From an uncultured Acidobacteriaceae bacterium (GTDB taxonomy: Bacteria; Acidobacteriota; Terriglobia; Terriglobales; Acidobacteriaceae), in the NCBI GenBank assembly GCA_937879855.1, contig CALFMO010000020.1, forward strand, positions 22,304-86,303: a DNA stretch of 64,000 nucleotides. Direction: 5' to 3'. This document shows, piece by piece, positions 53,478 to 62,924 of the stretch (the first letter of the stretch is position 1; every line of letters starts with the position of its first letter). A program made the translations under genes and the position numbers. The notes below the pieces were generated by a model. That model searched no databases and was not told the origin of the DNA. It worked only from the letters and a program-made list of their open reading frames with translations.

Positions 53478-54803
53478 ATGAACGGTCGCATATTCTTCTG
53501 GTCGCTCACTTCGGCACTTGCCGGATTTCTCTTCGGTTTTGACACGGTTGTAATTTCCGGCGCTGAAAAAACTATTCAGACGCTGTGGGGATTGAGTCCA
53601 GGCTTACATGGCATTGCCATGGCGTCGGCGCTCTACGGCACAGTCGTTGGTTCGTTGCTCGGCGGTTGGCCCGCCGACCGGTTCGGCCGCAAAGCCACGC
53701 TCCTTTGGATCGGAATTCTCTATTTTGTCGGCGCAGTCGGTTCTGGTCTGGCGCCCAACGTAGTGGTGTTCATTATCGCGCGCGTTATTGGCGGACTGGG
53801 CATCGGTATCTCCACAGTGGTTGCCCCCATGTACATCTCTGAGATTGCGCCGCCAAAGCACCGCGGACGCCTTGCCGGCATGTTCCAGTTCAACATTGTT
53901 TTCGGAATCCTGATTGCCTTCGTTTCGAATGCGCTCCTTGCGGGCATCGGCGAAAATGCCTGGCGCTGGATGCTGGGAGTGGCCGCGTTTCCGTCGTTGC
54001 TCTATACCGTTTTTTGCATTGGGCTGCCTGAAAGCCCGCGCTGGCTGCTAAGCCGGAAGGGCGATCGCGAGGCCGCCCTGCAGGTTCTGCAACGCATCGA
54101 ACCTGAAGCCCCGAGCAGCGAGGTCGCGGCCGAAGCGGATCAGATCCTTGCAGCCGCTGCGGCGGAGGGATCGACGGGACATTTCTGGACGAAGCGACTT
54201 CGCAAGCCGATCATGCTGGCCATCTTGATTGCCTTCTTCAATCAGATGTCAGGCATCAACGCGATTTTATATTTCGCGCCGCGCATTTTTGAGCTCACCG
54301 GGCTTGCCGCAAAAGCTGCTCTGCTGCAATCCATCGGAATTGGCGTCACCAATCTCGTGTTCACTTTTGTCGGCCTGTGGCTGATTGACCGGTTGGGCAG
54401 GCGTACGCTGCTTTACATGGGCTCGTTTGGTTACATCACTTCGCTTGGCCTCGTGGCTTGGGCCTTCTTTACCCAGCATCTTGCGCTTGTGCCGGCTTGT
54501 ATCTTCGCTTTCATTGCCTCGCACTCGATCGGACAGGGAGCGGTGATTTGGGTTTTTATCTCCGAGATATTTCCCAATCGTCATCGTGCGGAAGGGCAAG
54601 CTCTGGGCAGCTTCACCCACTGGATCTTCGCCGCTGCGCTTACGACATTTTTCCCGAGGATGGTCGCATCCTTTCCTCCGGGATACGTTTTCTCATTTTT
54701 CGCCGGCATGATGGTTTTGCAACTGATTTGGGTGAAGACTATGGTTCCCGAAACCAAAGGCGTGCCACTTGAAGAAATCCAAAGACAGTTGGGGATCGCA
54801 TAA
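53478..54803 (+). CDS. MFS sugar porter (xylose/galactose:proton symporter type)
   Basis: Inner-membrane sugar uptake protein, 441 aa, 12 predicted TM helices. Sugar-porter family signatures: GFLFGFDTVVISG, DRFGRKATLL, RVIGGLGIGISTVVAPMYIS, PESPRWLLSRKGD, LIDRLGRRTLLY and PETKGVPLEEIQ. The sugar cannot be deduced. Its stop is 18 bp from the convergent FG-GAP gene stop, without an obvious terminator. Confidence 0.93.
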   Translation: MNGRIFFWSLTSALAGFLFGFDTVVISGAEKTIQTLWGLSPGLHGIAMASALYGTVVGSLLGGWPADRFGRKATLLWIGILYFVGAVGSGLAPNVVVFIIARVIGGLGIGISTVVAPMYISEIAPPKHRGRLAGMFQFNIVFGILIAFVSNALLAGIGENAWRWMLGVAAFPSLLYTVFCIGLPESPRWLLSRKGDREAALQVLQRIEPEAPSSEVAAEADQILAAAAAEGSTGHFWTKRLRKPIMLAILIAFFNQMSGINAILYFAPRIFELTGLAAKAALLQSIGIGVTNLVFTFVGLWLIDRLGRRTLLYMGSFGYITSLGLVAWAFFTQHLALVPACIFAFIASHSIGQGAVIWVFISEIFPNRHRAEGQALGSFTHWIFAAALTTFFPRMVASFPPGYVFSFFAGMMVLQLIWVKTMVPETKGVPLEEIQRQLGIA

Positions 54804-54820
54804 GCTGAGGCCGAAGTGTC

Positions 54821-56563
54821 TCAGCGTTGCGGCAACGGAGGCAGCGCCATCTTCTGCTGAATTCCCGCGCCTTCGCTTATCGTGTAAATGAAGTCCGCCG
54901 CGACGTCTCGCAAGGTTTCCGTTTCTCCGTTCGGCCAGCGAATCTTCACCTCGCTCATGGTGTCATTCGCGCCCAGGCCAAAATGCAGTCGCAGGTCATT
55001 CTGCGAAAGATAGCTCGCGCCTCCGCGCACTTCGTCGAACTGCACCAGGGAACCCGCTCTCACCGTCACTCGCGCACCAATCGCCGCCTTGTTGCTCCTG
55101 GTTCCCACCAGCTTGAATAACACGCGATGATTGGGAGCATCGTTGCGGTTTAGAAAAAGCGACGGCGGCTCACCGACATTCAATACCACCATGTCGACGT
55201 TGCCGTCATTATTGATGTCGCCAAAAGCCACGCCCCGCCGCGATTGCAACGGCAGACTCGCTAAGGTCGATGACACGTCTTCAAATGTTCCATCCCGATG
55301 ATTGCGAAACAGCGTGAGAGATTGGCGGTACTGCGTGCCCCCGGGAATTGTGTCGACCTGCGGGTAGACATGGCCGCTGGCGATAAAGACATCGAGCCAG
55401 CCGTCGTTGTCCATATCGAAAAACGACGTTCCCCAGCTCACCAGCGGATAAGTCGGCTTCACGATCTTCGAACGCATGCTGGCGTCCGCAAAACTGTCGT
55501 TTCCGAGATTGTGATAGAGCGTCGACCCCTGTTCCACAAAATTTGTGACCAGCATCGACAGGCGCCCTTCGTGCAGATAGTCGCCCCAGGCCACGCCCAT
55601 GGAGCCCTGCTGCATGCCGTCACCGCTTACGGCGACGCCGGCGAGCAGTCCGATATCTTCGAACGTGCCGTCGTGCTTGTTGTGGTAGAGAAAATTCGGC
55701 CCGGCATCGTTGGCCACATAAAGATCCGGCCATCCGTCATTGTCATAGTCGCCCCAGGTCGCGCCCAGGCCGTAATAATGATGGGGATCGTCCACTCCAG
55801 CCTTTTTGGAGACTTCCTCGAACGTGCCGTCGCCCTTGTTATGAAACAGCAAGTCTGATTCGCCGGGCATGCCCCAAGGGCCGCACTGCACCAGCACGGT
55901 TTTGAAACGGCAGAAGCGGGGATCGTTGCCGAACTCCGGAAGCTTGTCGATGTCGACGTGCACATAGCGCGACACGAAAAGATCGACGCGCCCATCGCGA
56001 TCGTAATCGGCCCAGGCCGCGCCCGTGCTGAATCCGCCGCCCGCCACTCCAGCCTTTTCGGTCACATCTTCAAACTTGCAGTTGCCGAGGTTGTGGTAAA
56101 GCGCATTGCCTCCGTAGCCCGTGACGAAAATGTCCTGCAGCCCATCGTTGTCATAGTCCGCAACGGCGATACCCATCCCCCAGCCCTTGCGCGTAAGCCC
56201 CGCAGATTTGGCGATGTCGGTGAACTTCAGGTCGGAATCCTGATGATAGAGCGTGATCATCGGATCACCGCCCTGGCGATAGCGCTCGACCGTCGATCCG
56301 TTAACGGTAATGATGTCGAGCTTGCCGTCGTTGTCGCAATCGATCAGGCCGCCGCCGCCACTCATCGATTCGACAATATATTTTTTGTCAGGGGAAGAAA
56401 TATGCGAAACAGTCAAGCCCGCCTTCTGTCCGATGTCTTCAAATACTGGAACCGGATTCTGTAAAACCTGAGATTGTGCGGGTTGCGGAGCACGAGGTGC
56501 AGTTTGTGCAAGCGCGATTGCAGCCAGGAATAGACCGATCCACAGGCCAAGGCGGATACGCAT
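54821..56563 (-). CDS. Secreted FG-GAP/VCBS-repeat protein with ASPIC/UnbV C terminus
   Basis: 580 aa with a signal peptide (RIRLGLWIGLFLAAIALAQT). Repeated FG-GAP/VCBS-type calcium-loop motifs predict a beta-propeller: DCDNDGKLDIITVNG, DYDNDGLQDIFVTG, DYDRDGRVDLFVSR, DYDNDGWPDLYVAN, DMDNDGWLDVFIAS, DINNDGNVDMVVLN. The C terminus (MSEVKIRWPNGETETLRDV) is the ASPIC/UnbV domain usual in these proteins. Function unknown, probably extracellular binding. No Shine-Dalgarno is seen before the ATG. Confidence 0.9.
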   Translation of the reverse strand: MRIRLGLWIGLFLAAIALAQTAPRAPQPAQSQVLQNPVPVFEDIGQKAGLTVSHISSPDKKYIVESMSGGGGLIDCDNDGKLDIITVNGSTVERYRQGGDPMITLYHQDSDLKFTDIAKSAGLTRKGWGMGIAVADYDNDGLQDIFVTGYGGNALYHNLGNCKFEDVTEKAGVAGGGFSTGAAWADYDRDGRVDLFVSRYVHVDIDKLPEFGNDPRFCRFKTVLVQCGPWGMPGESDLLFHNKGDGTFEEVSKKAGVDDPHHYYGLGATWGDYDNDGWPDLYVANDAGPNFLYHNKHDGTFEDIGLLAGVAVSGDGMQQGSMGVAWGDYLHEGRLSMLVTNFVEQGSTLYHNLGNDSFADASMRSKIVKPTYPLVSWGTSFFDMDNDGWLDVFIASGHVYPQVDTIPGGTQYRQSLTLFRNHRDGTFEDVSSTLASLPLQSRRGVAFGDINNDGNVDMVVLNVGEPPSLFLNRNDAPNHRVLFKLVGTRSNKAAIGARVTVRAGSLVQFDEVRGGASYLSQNDLRLHFGLGANDTMSEVKIRWPNGETETLRDVAADFIYTISEGAGIQQKMALPPLPQR

Positions 56564-56683
56564 AGGGAGGAGAGTTTCACGATTATATCTGATGCATGGC
56601 GAGTCGCCCCCTGTCGCAATCTTCGGGGTGAACGAATTGCTCGCACACCCTCAAATGTGCATCGCGAACTCTCCGGCAGCCAT

Positions 56684-59600
56684 CTAGTCTGCCGCCATTC
56701 CTTGTGTTTCTGGCTCGAACCGATTTAGATCGGGCAAGGAACCAGCATCGTTGTGCTTTTCGCGGCGAAGTTGCGCCTCCAGCGCCGCCAATTGGGCATC
56801 GATATCCTGCTCGGCCTTGCGCTTGCGAATGACTTCCTCCCGGTAGCGGCGCAGGAAATAGTCGATGGTTTCCACTCGAATCCGGATCGATCCCGAAGGC
56901 TTGTTCTCATCGAGATCTTTAAAACAGAAATACGGTGTGCCTGATTGCTCGATGATGCCTTCGATGACGCCATAAATCGGCGCATCGTGTCCGCACTTGA
57001 AGCTGGAGATTTCCAGCGCCACGAGGTTGGGATGACGCGCCGTAAACTTTGCCGCCCAGACTTTGTGATTGGTGCTACAGGAGTAGGAATTCTTCCAGGC
57101 GTCGGTAATATCGAGCGGGCTGCTGATCACTCCCGCCCGCACTTCGTCCCCGAACAATCGTTCCAGCAAGTCGTCATCGATGGGGAGAGTATTCTGCGAG
57201 AAGATTGGGTACCCGAGTTTCTGGAACTCATCCAGAATCTCGTGATTCAAGCCTGGGTCGTGATGATACGGGCGTCCCAGCATGACGATCCCAATGCGGT
57301 CTTCACGCTCGAGCTGGTCGAGCACCTGGCGGGCCCGGCGGCGAAGATTCGCTTCATAATCTTTTAGCGCCGCAAATCCGGACTCGACTGCGCGGTCGTT
57401 TTCCTCCTGCGAAAGCCCAAGAATGGGCTGCCATGCCTGCAACATCTGATGAGCGAACAGCTTTCGGTCGGCGAAATTCAACACGGGATCGATATATTTC
57501 ACGTTGTGCTCGGCGAAAACGTCGTTTTCCTTGGTGAATGCTGCCTTCACAGTCTCAGGAGTTGCGGTGACCGTGGGGCAGGCGTTCGCACCAACAATCT
57601 TGACCAATGGGGAGTGCAGCACGTCGTACATGGGGAAGAAAATCGCGTTCAGGGGCTTTTTACGATGCTTCTCCTGAATCAGGTTGTAGACGTGCGAAAT
57701 TCCGATCTTCGCGGGGAAGCATGGGTCAATCGCGCCGCGACTCGCGCCGGCACGGTAGAGTTCGGAACTGGTGTAATCGGAATAAATAATGTTTTCCGGC
57801 TGCACGCCTAAGCTTTCGAAATACGCGTTGAACAGCGGAGCATACGTATAGATGTTCAGCACGCGAGGGATGCCGACGCGAATCTTGGCGCGGCTCTCCA
57901 TCAGGGCGCGGCGCTCTTTATCGCCTTTCTTCCACCCCGCCCATCCTTTGGTCGGGAGTGGATCGGCGACGCTCTTGGCGTTCGTTGGACGAAACACCTC
58001 CTTCGAGGCGTAGTCGACGAAGTTGGGATGCTGCGCGCGAATCGAGTCGAGACCGGCCTTGATCTCCTTCATGTCATTGAGATCTTCCACCGTGCCCTTT
58101 TCGCAGGTCGCGATGATCAGGCGCTGCTCGCCGTGCATCAGCGGAACTTTCGTGACTTTTTGGATCGGCACGAAGCTGAGATCGTCCTTCGGCTGGGTGC
58201 GAATGTCGATGAAAGTTCGCAGGCAATCGTTCTTGCAGAAGTGGCAGCGCGTGTCCTCGTTGCGCGTGCTGCGATATTCAATCTTGCGGACCGCGTCGAG
58301 ACCGACGAAAGTGGTCGACTGTCCATTCCGCCACAGCCGCAACGATTCCTGTGCCGCGCCAATGGCTCCGGATTCTCCGCAGTGCTCGTGCACAATGATC
58401 TCCGGCTGCTTGCCGGTCGCGCGGAAGCTGTTGCGGATGAAATCGACTTCGGCTTTTACGACAGCGAGATTGTTTTGTGTTCCGCCTTGCAACACGAAGC
58501 GCGAACCGAGAGCTGCCAGATTTGGAATGCTGGCGACATACAGGAAAACATTCTTCGGAAGCACGGCCGCAAGACCCGCGAGAATCTCTTCCGCCCGCCA
58601 GCCCTGCCGCTGGAAATTCACGATGTCGGACTGCATGAACACCGCACAGCCGTATCCAAAAACCGGCATTGCCTGGGCCGAAAACGCGAGATCAGCGTAC
58701 TGGTTCACGCTCAGACCAAAGCCTTCGGCAGTTGACTGGAGGAAATAGCCGTTGCCCGCAGAGCACTGAGTGTTCAGTTTGAAATCTTTCACCCGACCGT
58801 TGTGCAAGATGATGATCTTGATGTCCTGCCCGCCAACGTCGACGATGACGTGCGGATCTTCATAGAACTTCAATGCCGACTCCGTATGAGCGACGGTTTC
58901 GACCAGCGCCACATCCGCCTTGAGAACGTCTTTCAGAATGTCTTTGGCGTAGCCGGTGGTCGCGACGCCGAGCACTTCCAGCTTCGCGTTCTGCGACTCC
59001 ACCTGGCCGCGCAAGTTTTCGAACATCTCGATCGTGTCTTGAATCGGATTGCCGTTGGAGAGTTGGTACGACTTGCAGAGGATGTCGCCGTTTTCACTGA
59101 GCAGGACCGCCTTGGTGGAAGTGGATCCACCGTCGATTCCAATGAAGCCGCCCACGGTACTGTTCTTTGCGAACACCGCCGGCACAAATTTCTTCGGGCG
59201 ATACGCTTCCTTGAATCCGTCGAACTCGGACGGATTGTCGACCAGTCCTTTGCCGCCGGACTTGGCTTTCTCCTCCTGACGGCCGTACTCGATGTAGTGC
59301 ACCAGCTTTTCGTAACCGCAATAGCAGCCGACGCAATCATCCTCGCTGCGGCCAAACTCCACTGCTCCCAGAGCGGCGAAGTATTGTGCGTTCTGCGGAA
59401 CCTTGATCAGATCCTCCGGCTTGGCTCCGTCGGGAATCTGGACTTTGCGCTCCTGCCACATTCGCGGAATGTTGGCCTGCCACGCCTCACGCATGCCCTT
59501 GATGAAACTGTTTGGGCCGCCGAGCAGCAGAACGTGAGGACGGAGCGTGTTGCCCCGCGTGAGAACGCTCAGGTTCTGCAGCACGATGGCCTCGAATAGC

Positions 59601-60292
59601 GAAGCCATTAACTCGTCGGGGGGAGTGCCGACTTTCTGCAGGCCGTTGATATCAGTTTCCGCAAATACGCCACACTTGCCGGCGACTTTGTGCAGCTTGA
59701 TTCCGTGATATCCCTGCAGCGCGAGCAGTTCCGTAGGGATCTTGAGTTTGGCGTTGATCTTGTCGATCACCGCTCCGGTGCCGCCGGCGCACTTGTCGTT
59801 CATCGACGGAATTTTCTTCTTACGACCGGTCTCATCGTCATCCTTGAATACGATGATCTTGGCATCCTGTCCGCCAAGTTCAATGACGGAATACACTTCG
59901 GGATGCAACTTCTCGACGGCGAGAGAGACAGCGGTAACTTCCTGCACAAACTTCGCGCCGATTTGATCGGCAATTGCGGTTCCGCCGGAGCCGGTGAGGA
60001 ATATGCGCGTGTTGTGGCGATTGACGCCGGTTTCCGCTTCGATTCGCTTCAGAAATTCCAGCGTCTTTTCCGGCTGCTTGGTTTCGTGACGCTGGTAGTC
60101 CTGCCACAGCACCTGGTCTGTGGCTGCGTCGACCACGACCGCCTTTACCGTAGTTGAGCCGACATCGAGCCCGACAAGAAACTTGGTGTTGTGATCGCGG
60201 GATTGACGTGCATGCTTGACCTGCTGAATCGACGGAGCCGCAGACTCGAGGGGAGCGATCTGAACCAATTGGCTGGCCTTGTGATCGTGCAT
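56684..60292 (-). CDS. Fused acyl-CoA dehydratase activase (two BcrA/BadF-type ATPase domains + DUF2229)
   Basis: 1202 aa. ATPase domain 1 (from about residue 38): LVGLDVGSTTVKAVV, ELGGQDAKIIVF, NDKCAGGTG. A Cys-rich linker follows (CVGCYCGYEK). ATPase domain 2: IGIDGGSTSTKAVLL, VDVGGQDIKIII, NTQCSAGNGYF. Then a second Cys group (CHFCKNDC) and a DUF2229 segment (RVGIPRVLNIYTYAPLFNAYF), with a BcrB/HgdB-like C-terminal region (GRPYHHDPGLNHEI). Members use ATP to push an electron from an iron-sulfur cluster into a dehydratase. ATG has GAGG five bases upstream. Probably works with the next protein upstream, 98 bp away. Confidence 0.9.
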   Translation of the reverse strand: MHDHKASQLVQIAPLESAAPSIQQVKHARQSRDHNTKFLVGLDVGSTTVKAVVVDAATDQVLWQDYQRHETKQPEKTLEFLKRIEAETGVNRHNTRIFLTGSGGTAIADQIGAKFVQEVTAVSLAVEKLHPEVYSVIELGGQDAKIIVFKDDDETGRKKKIPSMNDKCAGGTGAVIDKINAKLKIPTELLALQGYHGIKLHKVAGKCGVFAETDINGLQKVGTPPDELMASLFEAIVLQNLSVLTRGNTLRPHVLLLGGPNSFIKGMREAWQANIPRMWQERKVQIPDGAKPEDLIKVPQNAQYFAALGAVEFGRSEDDCVGCYCGYEKLVHYIEYGRQEEKAKSGGKGLVDNPSEFDGFKEAYRPKKFVPAVFAKNSTVGGFIGIDGGSTSTKAVLLSENGDILCKSYQLSNGNPIQDTIEMFENLRGQVESQNAKLEVLGVATTGYAKDILKDVLKADVALVETVAHTESALKFYEDPHVIVDVGGQDIKIIILHNGRVKDFKLNTQCSAGNGYFLQSTAEGFGLSVNQYADLAFSAQAMPVFGYGCAVFMQSDIVNFQRQGWRAEEILAGLAAVLPKNVFLYVASIPNLAALGSRFVLQGGTQNNLAVVKAEVDFIRNSFRATGKQPEIIVHEHCGESGAIGAAQESLRLWRNGQSTTFVGLDAVRKIEYRSTRNEDTRCHFCKNDCLRTFIDIRTQPKDDLSFVPIQKVTKVPLMHGEQRLIIATCEKGTVEDLNDMKEIKAGLDSIRAQHPNFVDYASKEVFRPTNAKSVADPLPTKGWAGWKKGDKERRALMESRAKIRVGIPRVLNIYTYAPLFNAYFESLGVQPENIIYSDYTSSELYRAGASRGAIDPCFPAKIGISHVYNLIQEKHRKKPLNAIFFPMYDVLHSPLVKIVGANACPTVTATPETVKAAFTKENDVFAEHNVKYIDPVLNFADRKLFAHQMLQAWQPILGLSQEENDRAVESGFAALKDYEANLRRRARQVLDQLEREDRIGIVMLGRPYHHDPGLNHEILDEFQKLGYPIFSQNTLPIDDDLLERLFGDEVRAGVISSPLDITDAWKNSYSCSTNHKVWAAKFTARHPNLVALEISSFKCGHDAPIYGVIEGIIEQSGTPYFCFKDLDENKPSGSIRIRVETIDYFLRRYREEVIRKRKAEQDIDAQLAALEAQLRREKHNDAGSLPDLNRFEPETQGMAAD

Positions 60293-60307
60293 GAATTCCT
60301 CTTTCGG

Positions 60308-60390
60308 TTTGAAAGGGCACCCCTCAGGGCGTGCCGTTTACGTTTTTGGTGTGCGGCAACGTCGCGGCTAAAAAGCCGCGCCCTTTCAAA
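60308..60390. repeat. 83-bp element with perfect 11-bp terminal inverted repeats
   Basis: TTTGAAAGGGC at 60308-60318 and GCCCTTTCAAA at 60380-60390, enclosing two hairpins (GCACCCC...GGGCGTGC and GCGGCTAAAAAGCCGC). Its right end touches the TGA of the dehydratase-like gene (60391-60393). Looks like a miniature inverted-repeat element, or an mRNA processing/stability structure between two genes of an operon. Confidence 0.8.
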
Positions 60391-62181
60391 TCAGTCGCCT
60401 GACGTTGCGGGAATTGCTTGCACGCGCACGCGCGAACGCTTCCAGAAACGGGTGTCACGATCGATCCGGTCGCCCACATGCAAAATGAATTGAGCGGCGG
60501 TTCCGGCGACTCCTTCGCGGTGTGGCACGTGATAGAAGGGTCGCTTCAATTCCGGGTGCGAGTCGATGTATTCGCGGATATCGCGCAGGCGCTTGCCGGT
60601 CGAGTTGAGGCACTCTTCGAACTCCAGTTTGGCCTTCACCTTGGCCTCTCCCAGCGCCATCTGCACGCGGCTGTGAGCGTTCACCTCACCTTCGCCGGAG
60701 GTTTCAATCGGCAGGAAGATCATGTCTTTGAATTTGTTGATCACGGCGGATTGCACTCCATCCGATTGCGATGAAGGCATGCATCCAAAAGGCTTCAACG
60801 CCAGCACCATGTGGCAGAGCTTGTGCACCGTGTAGTAGACGTTCTTGCCAACTTCGAGATGGCCTTCGCCGCCGCGCGCAAACTGGTTGTAGAAGGGATT
60901 CGCCAGTTCGGCGAGCTCGGTCTGCGGCGCGAGGTGGTGCGTGATTCCGCCCATCTTCTTCGCGGTGCGGTGGTAGAAGAAGTTCCACATGCGCTCACCC
61001 GCTCCAATGCCCCATAACTTCTTGCGCAGGCCGATGTAGTTGGCAAACTGCTTCTTGACCTCATACCACTCCGGATTGCGATAAGGTCGATTGACCGGCC
61101 ACTTGGCCCGGGCGTGCGCTTTGGCCTGATACATCAGATACGCGACCCACGTGGCGATGGGCTCGACTAAAACCTGCGCGCCTTCGCGCTCCAGGAACTC
61201 GAACATGTGGAAGTTGCCGTCGCCTTCGGTAAGCTGCGCCCAGAATTCACCGGTGATCTTGACTAGAGGCTTCACCCGCGTGCGATCAATCTCGATCGAA
61301 TTCATGGTCTCGCGCGCTTCGTGGAGTGCCTTCAGATAATCCTTGCCCCACATGTGTTCGTGCCACTTGCCGAAAACATTAAAGGTGTTGCGCAGAATCT
61401 TGTTGCTCTTGAACTTGGGCTTGGCCCAATCAGGGGCTCTCTCTTCGATCTCGAACGCTTTGCGATTGCGTAGATCTTCGCAAAGGTCGCCGACCATTTC
61501 GCGGAACGCGCGGTCAGTCTCACCCTTTTTCACTTCGTAAGGACGAATCTGATAGATAAGGTCGTTGATGACGTCGCCCAGATGCATGGCGTTGAGCATG
61601 CCGAAACCGAAATCGACGGTGAACTTCAGGCCGGGCTCGCCGGACGCAGCCTTGATACCGTCACTGTCTTTGAACAGGAGCACGCGGAAGCCGTCGAATC
61701 CGGCATTTTTCAACGCGAAGCGATATTCGGCTTCGTACATGCCAAAGCGGCAGGGTCCACACGAACCCGCGGTGAAAAAGACGTAGTTATCAAGAATCTG
61801 CTGGCGCGTCAGACCTTCCTTCTCCAGGAATTGGAGATACTGCACCAGATTGCCGACTGTAAAGTAGGTCGGATTGCACTGTCCGTTGTTGCCGAATTCT
61901 TTTCCGGTCTGAAAGGCAGGCACGTCGGGCACGGGGAGCTTTTCACACCGGTATCCCGAGCCCTGAAAGACGGCGCGAATCAGGTCTTCATGCTTCCAGG
62001 TGAAGCCGCCGAACAGGATTGTAGTGTGGGGCCGTTGCTCGGCGGTAAACGCCCGCTCCACCGGACGGTGGAAATGCGTTGGACGGTCGAGTCCGGCGAT
62101 CTTGCGCAGGCGCGCGCGTTCAGCTTCCAGACGTTGCTTAATTTCGGCGTCGTTTTCAATGTGGACGAGATTCGTTGCCAT
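60391..62181 (-). CDS. 2-hydroxyacyl-CoA dehydratase-like (HgdB/YjiM-type) iron-sulfur protein
   Basis: 596 aa; ATG after GGAGG. N-terminal ILFGGFTWKHEDLIRAVFQG and NNGQCNPTYFTVGNLVQYLQ, then the cluster-binding AGSCGPCRFGMYE, and HLAPQTELAELANPFYNQF. This is the family of dehydratase subunits receiving electrons from the BcrA-type activase; the activase gene is immediately downstream. Classic dehydratases need two such subunits; only one is seen, so the physiological reaction (dehydration of a hydroxyacyl-CoA or another low-potential reduction) is unclear. Oxygen sensitivity is expected from the family. Confidence 0.85.
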   Translation of the reverse strand: MATNLVHIENDAEIKQRLEAERARLRKIAGLDRPTHFHRPVERAFTAEQRPHTTILFGGFTWKHEDLIRAVFQGSGYRCEKLPVPDVPAFQTGKEFGNNGQCNPTYFTVGNLVQYLQFLEKEGLTRQQILDNYVFFTAGSCGPCRFGMYEAEYRFALKNAGFDGFRVLLFKDSDGIKAASGEPGLKFTVDFGFGMLNAMHLGDVINDLIYQIRPYEVKKGETDRAFREMVGDLCEDLRNRKAFEIEERAPDWAKPKFKSNKILRNTFNVFGKWHEHMWGKDYLKALHEARETMNSIEIDRTRVKPLVKITGEFWAQLTEGDGNFHMFEFLEREGAQVLVEPIATWVAYLMYQAKAHARAKWPVNRPYRNPEWYEVKKQFANYIGLRKKLWGIGAGERMWNFFYHRTAKKMGGITHHLAPQTELAELANPFYNQFARGGEGHLEVGKNVYYTVHKLCHMVLALKPFGCMPSSQSDGVQSAVINKFKDMIFLPIETSGEGEVNAHSRVQMALGEAKVKAKLEFEECLNSTGKRLRDIREYIDSHPELKRPFYHVPHREGVAGTAAQFILHVGDRIDRDTRFWKRSRVRVQAIPATSGD

Positions 62182-62740
62182 ATCTTCCTCCGGCAGTGGA
62201 CGGTAACATTCGTGGGATTGTGAACGGGTTGGCTTGAGGATGGATTTGTAACTCTGCGTTGCGGACGTGGCGCGGAAGGAATGCGCGGGATGAGCTAGCA
62301 GTTCTCCCGCTGACTTCAGCTCTGCCTTGCAACAACATCTTCGACTCCAGAAACGGTGTCTTCGCGGCTATATCAGAAAGGGAAACTTCTCAGCTCTTTT
62401 GAGCTGGTTCAATCCTCGAAAACTTCGCGGAACTTCGGAGTGGCTGCTATGCCTATTTCGAAACTGGCCTTCTCGATAAGTAACTGGATAACAGACGGGC
62501 CGTGCAGGTTGCAAGAAAATCGACCATGAGAACCGTTTTTTCTGTGGAAAACTATCGGCTGGGACGCAAAGCCTTAGATGGTGCGCGCTCGAATCTGTCC
62601 AGCCCTTCTTGTGGAGTTAGCATGTGCGGCGAGAGCACGCTTTGCAGCATAAGGGCGATCCTTGGACACACTGGGTGGGCGTACAACCGCGCTTGACAAG
62701 TCGGTGTGCTGAGCCGAGCGGACGCTGAAAACAAAAGGGT
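62182..62740. other. 559-bp region without genes
   Basis: Leader of the dehydratase-like gene plus non-coding sequence. It contains no repeat copies of families A-D and no recognisable RNA. It ends at the tRNA-Lys 3' fragment at 62741, so part of it may be debris from a larger insertion. Confidence 0.4.
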
Positions 62741-62763
62741 TGGTGAGCGCGGAAGGAATCGAA
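62741..62763 (-). repeat. Copy of the tRNA-Lys 3' end (att-like direct repeat)
   Basis: TGGTGAGCGCGGAAGGAATC plus GAA, 23 bases identical to 63925-63947, the T-arm to CCA end of the tRNA. The same orientation makes the two copies direct repeats flanking a 1.2-kb segment. Confidence 0.9.
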
Positions 62764-62924
62764 TTCGCGCAGAAACGTGTTTCAAGAACATGCAGACCGC
62801 AAGATGACATGCCAGTCCCGCGAAAAAGCCCGATAAATCACGTTAACGGTACGCAAACGCACACATCTGACTCGACTTCGAAGGACGTCTGGCACAACCT
62901 CTCTTTCCTCTTCCTCCTATGCCA

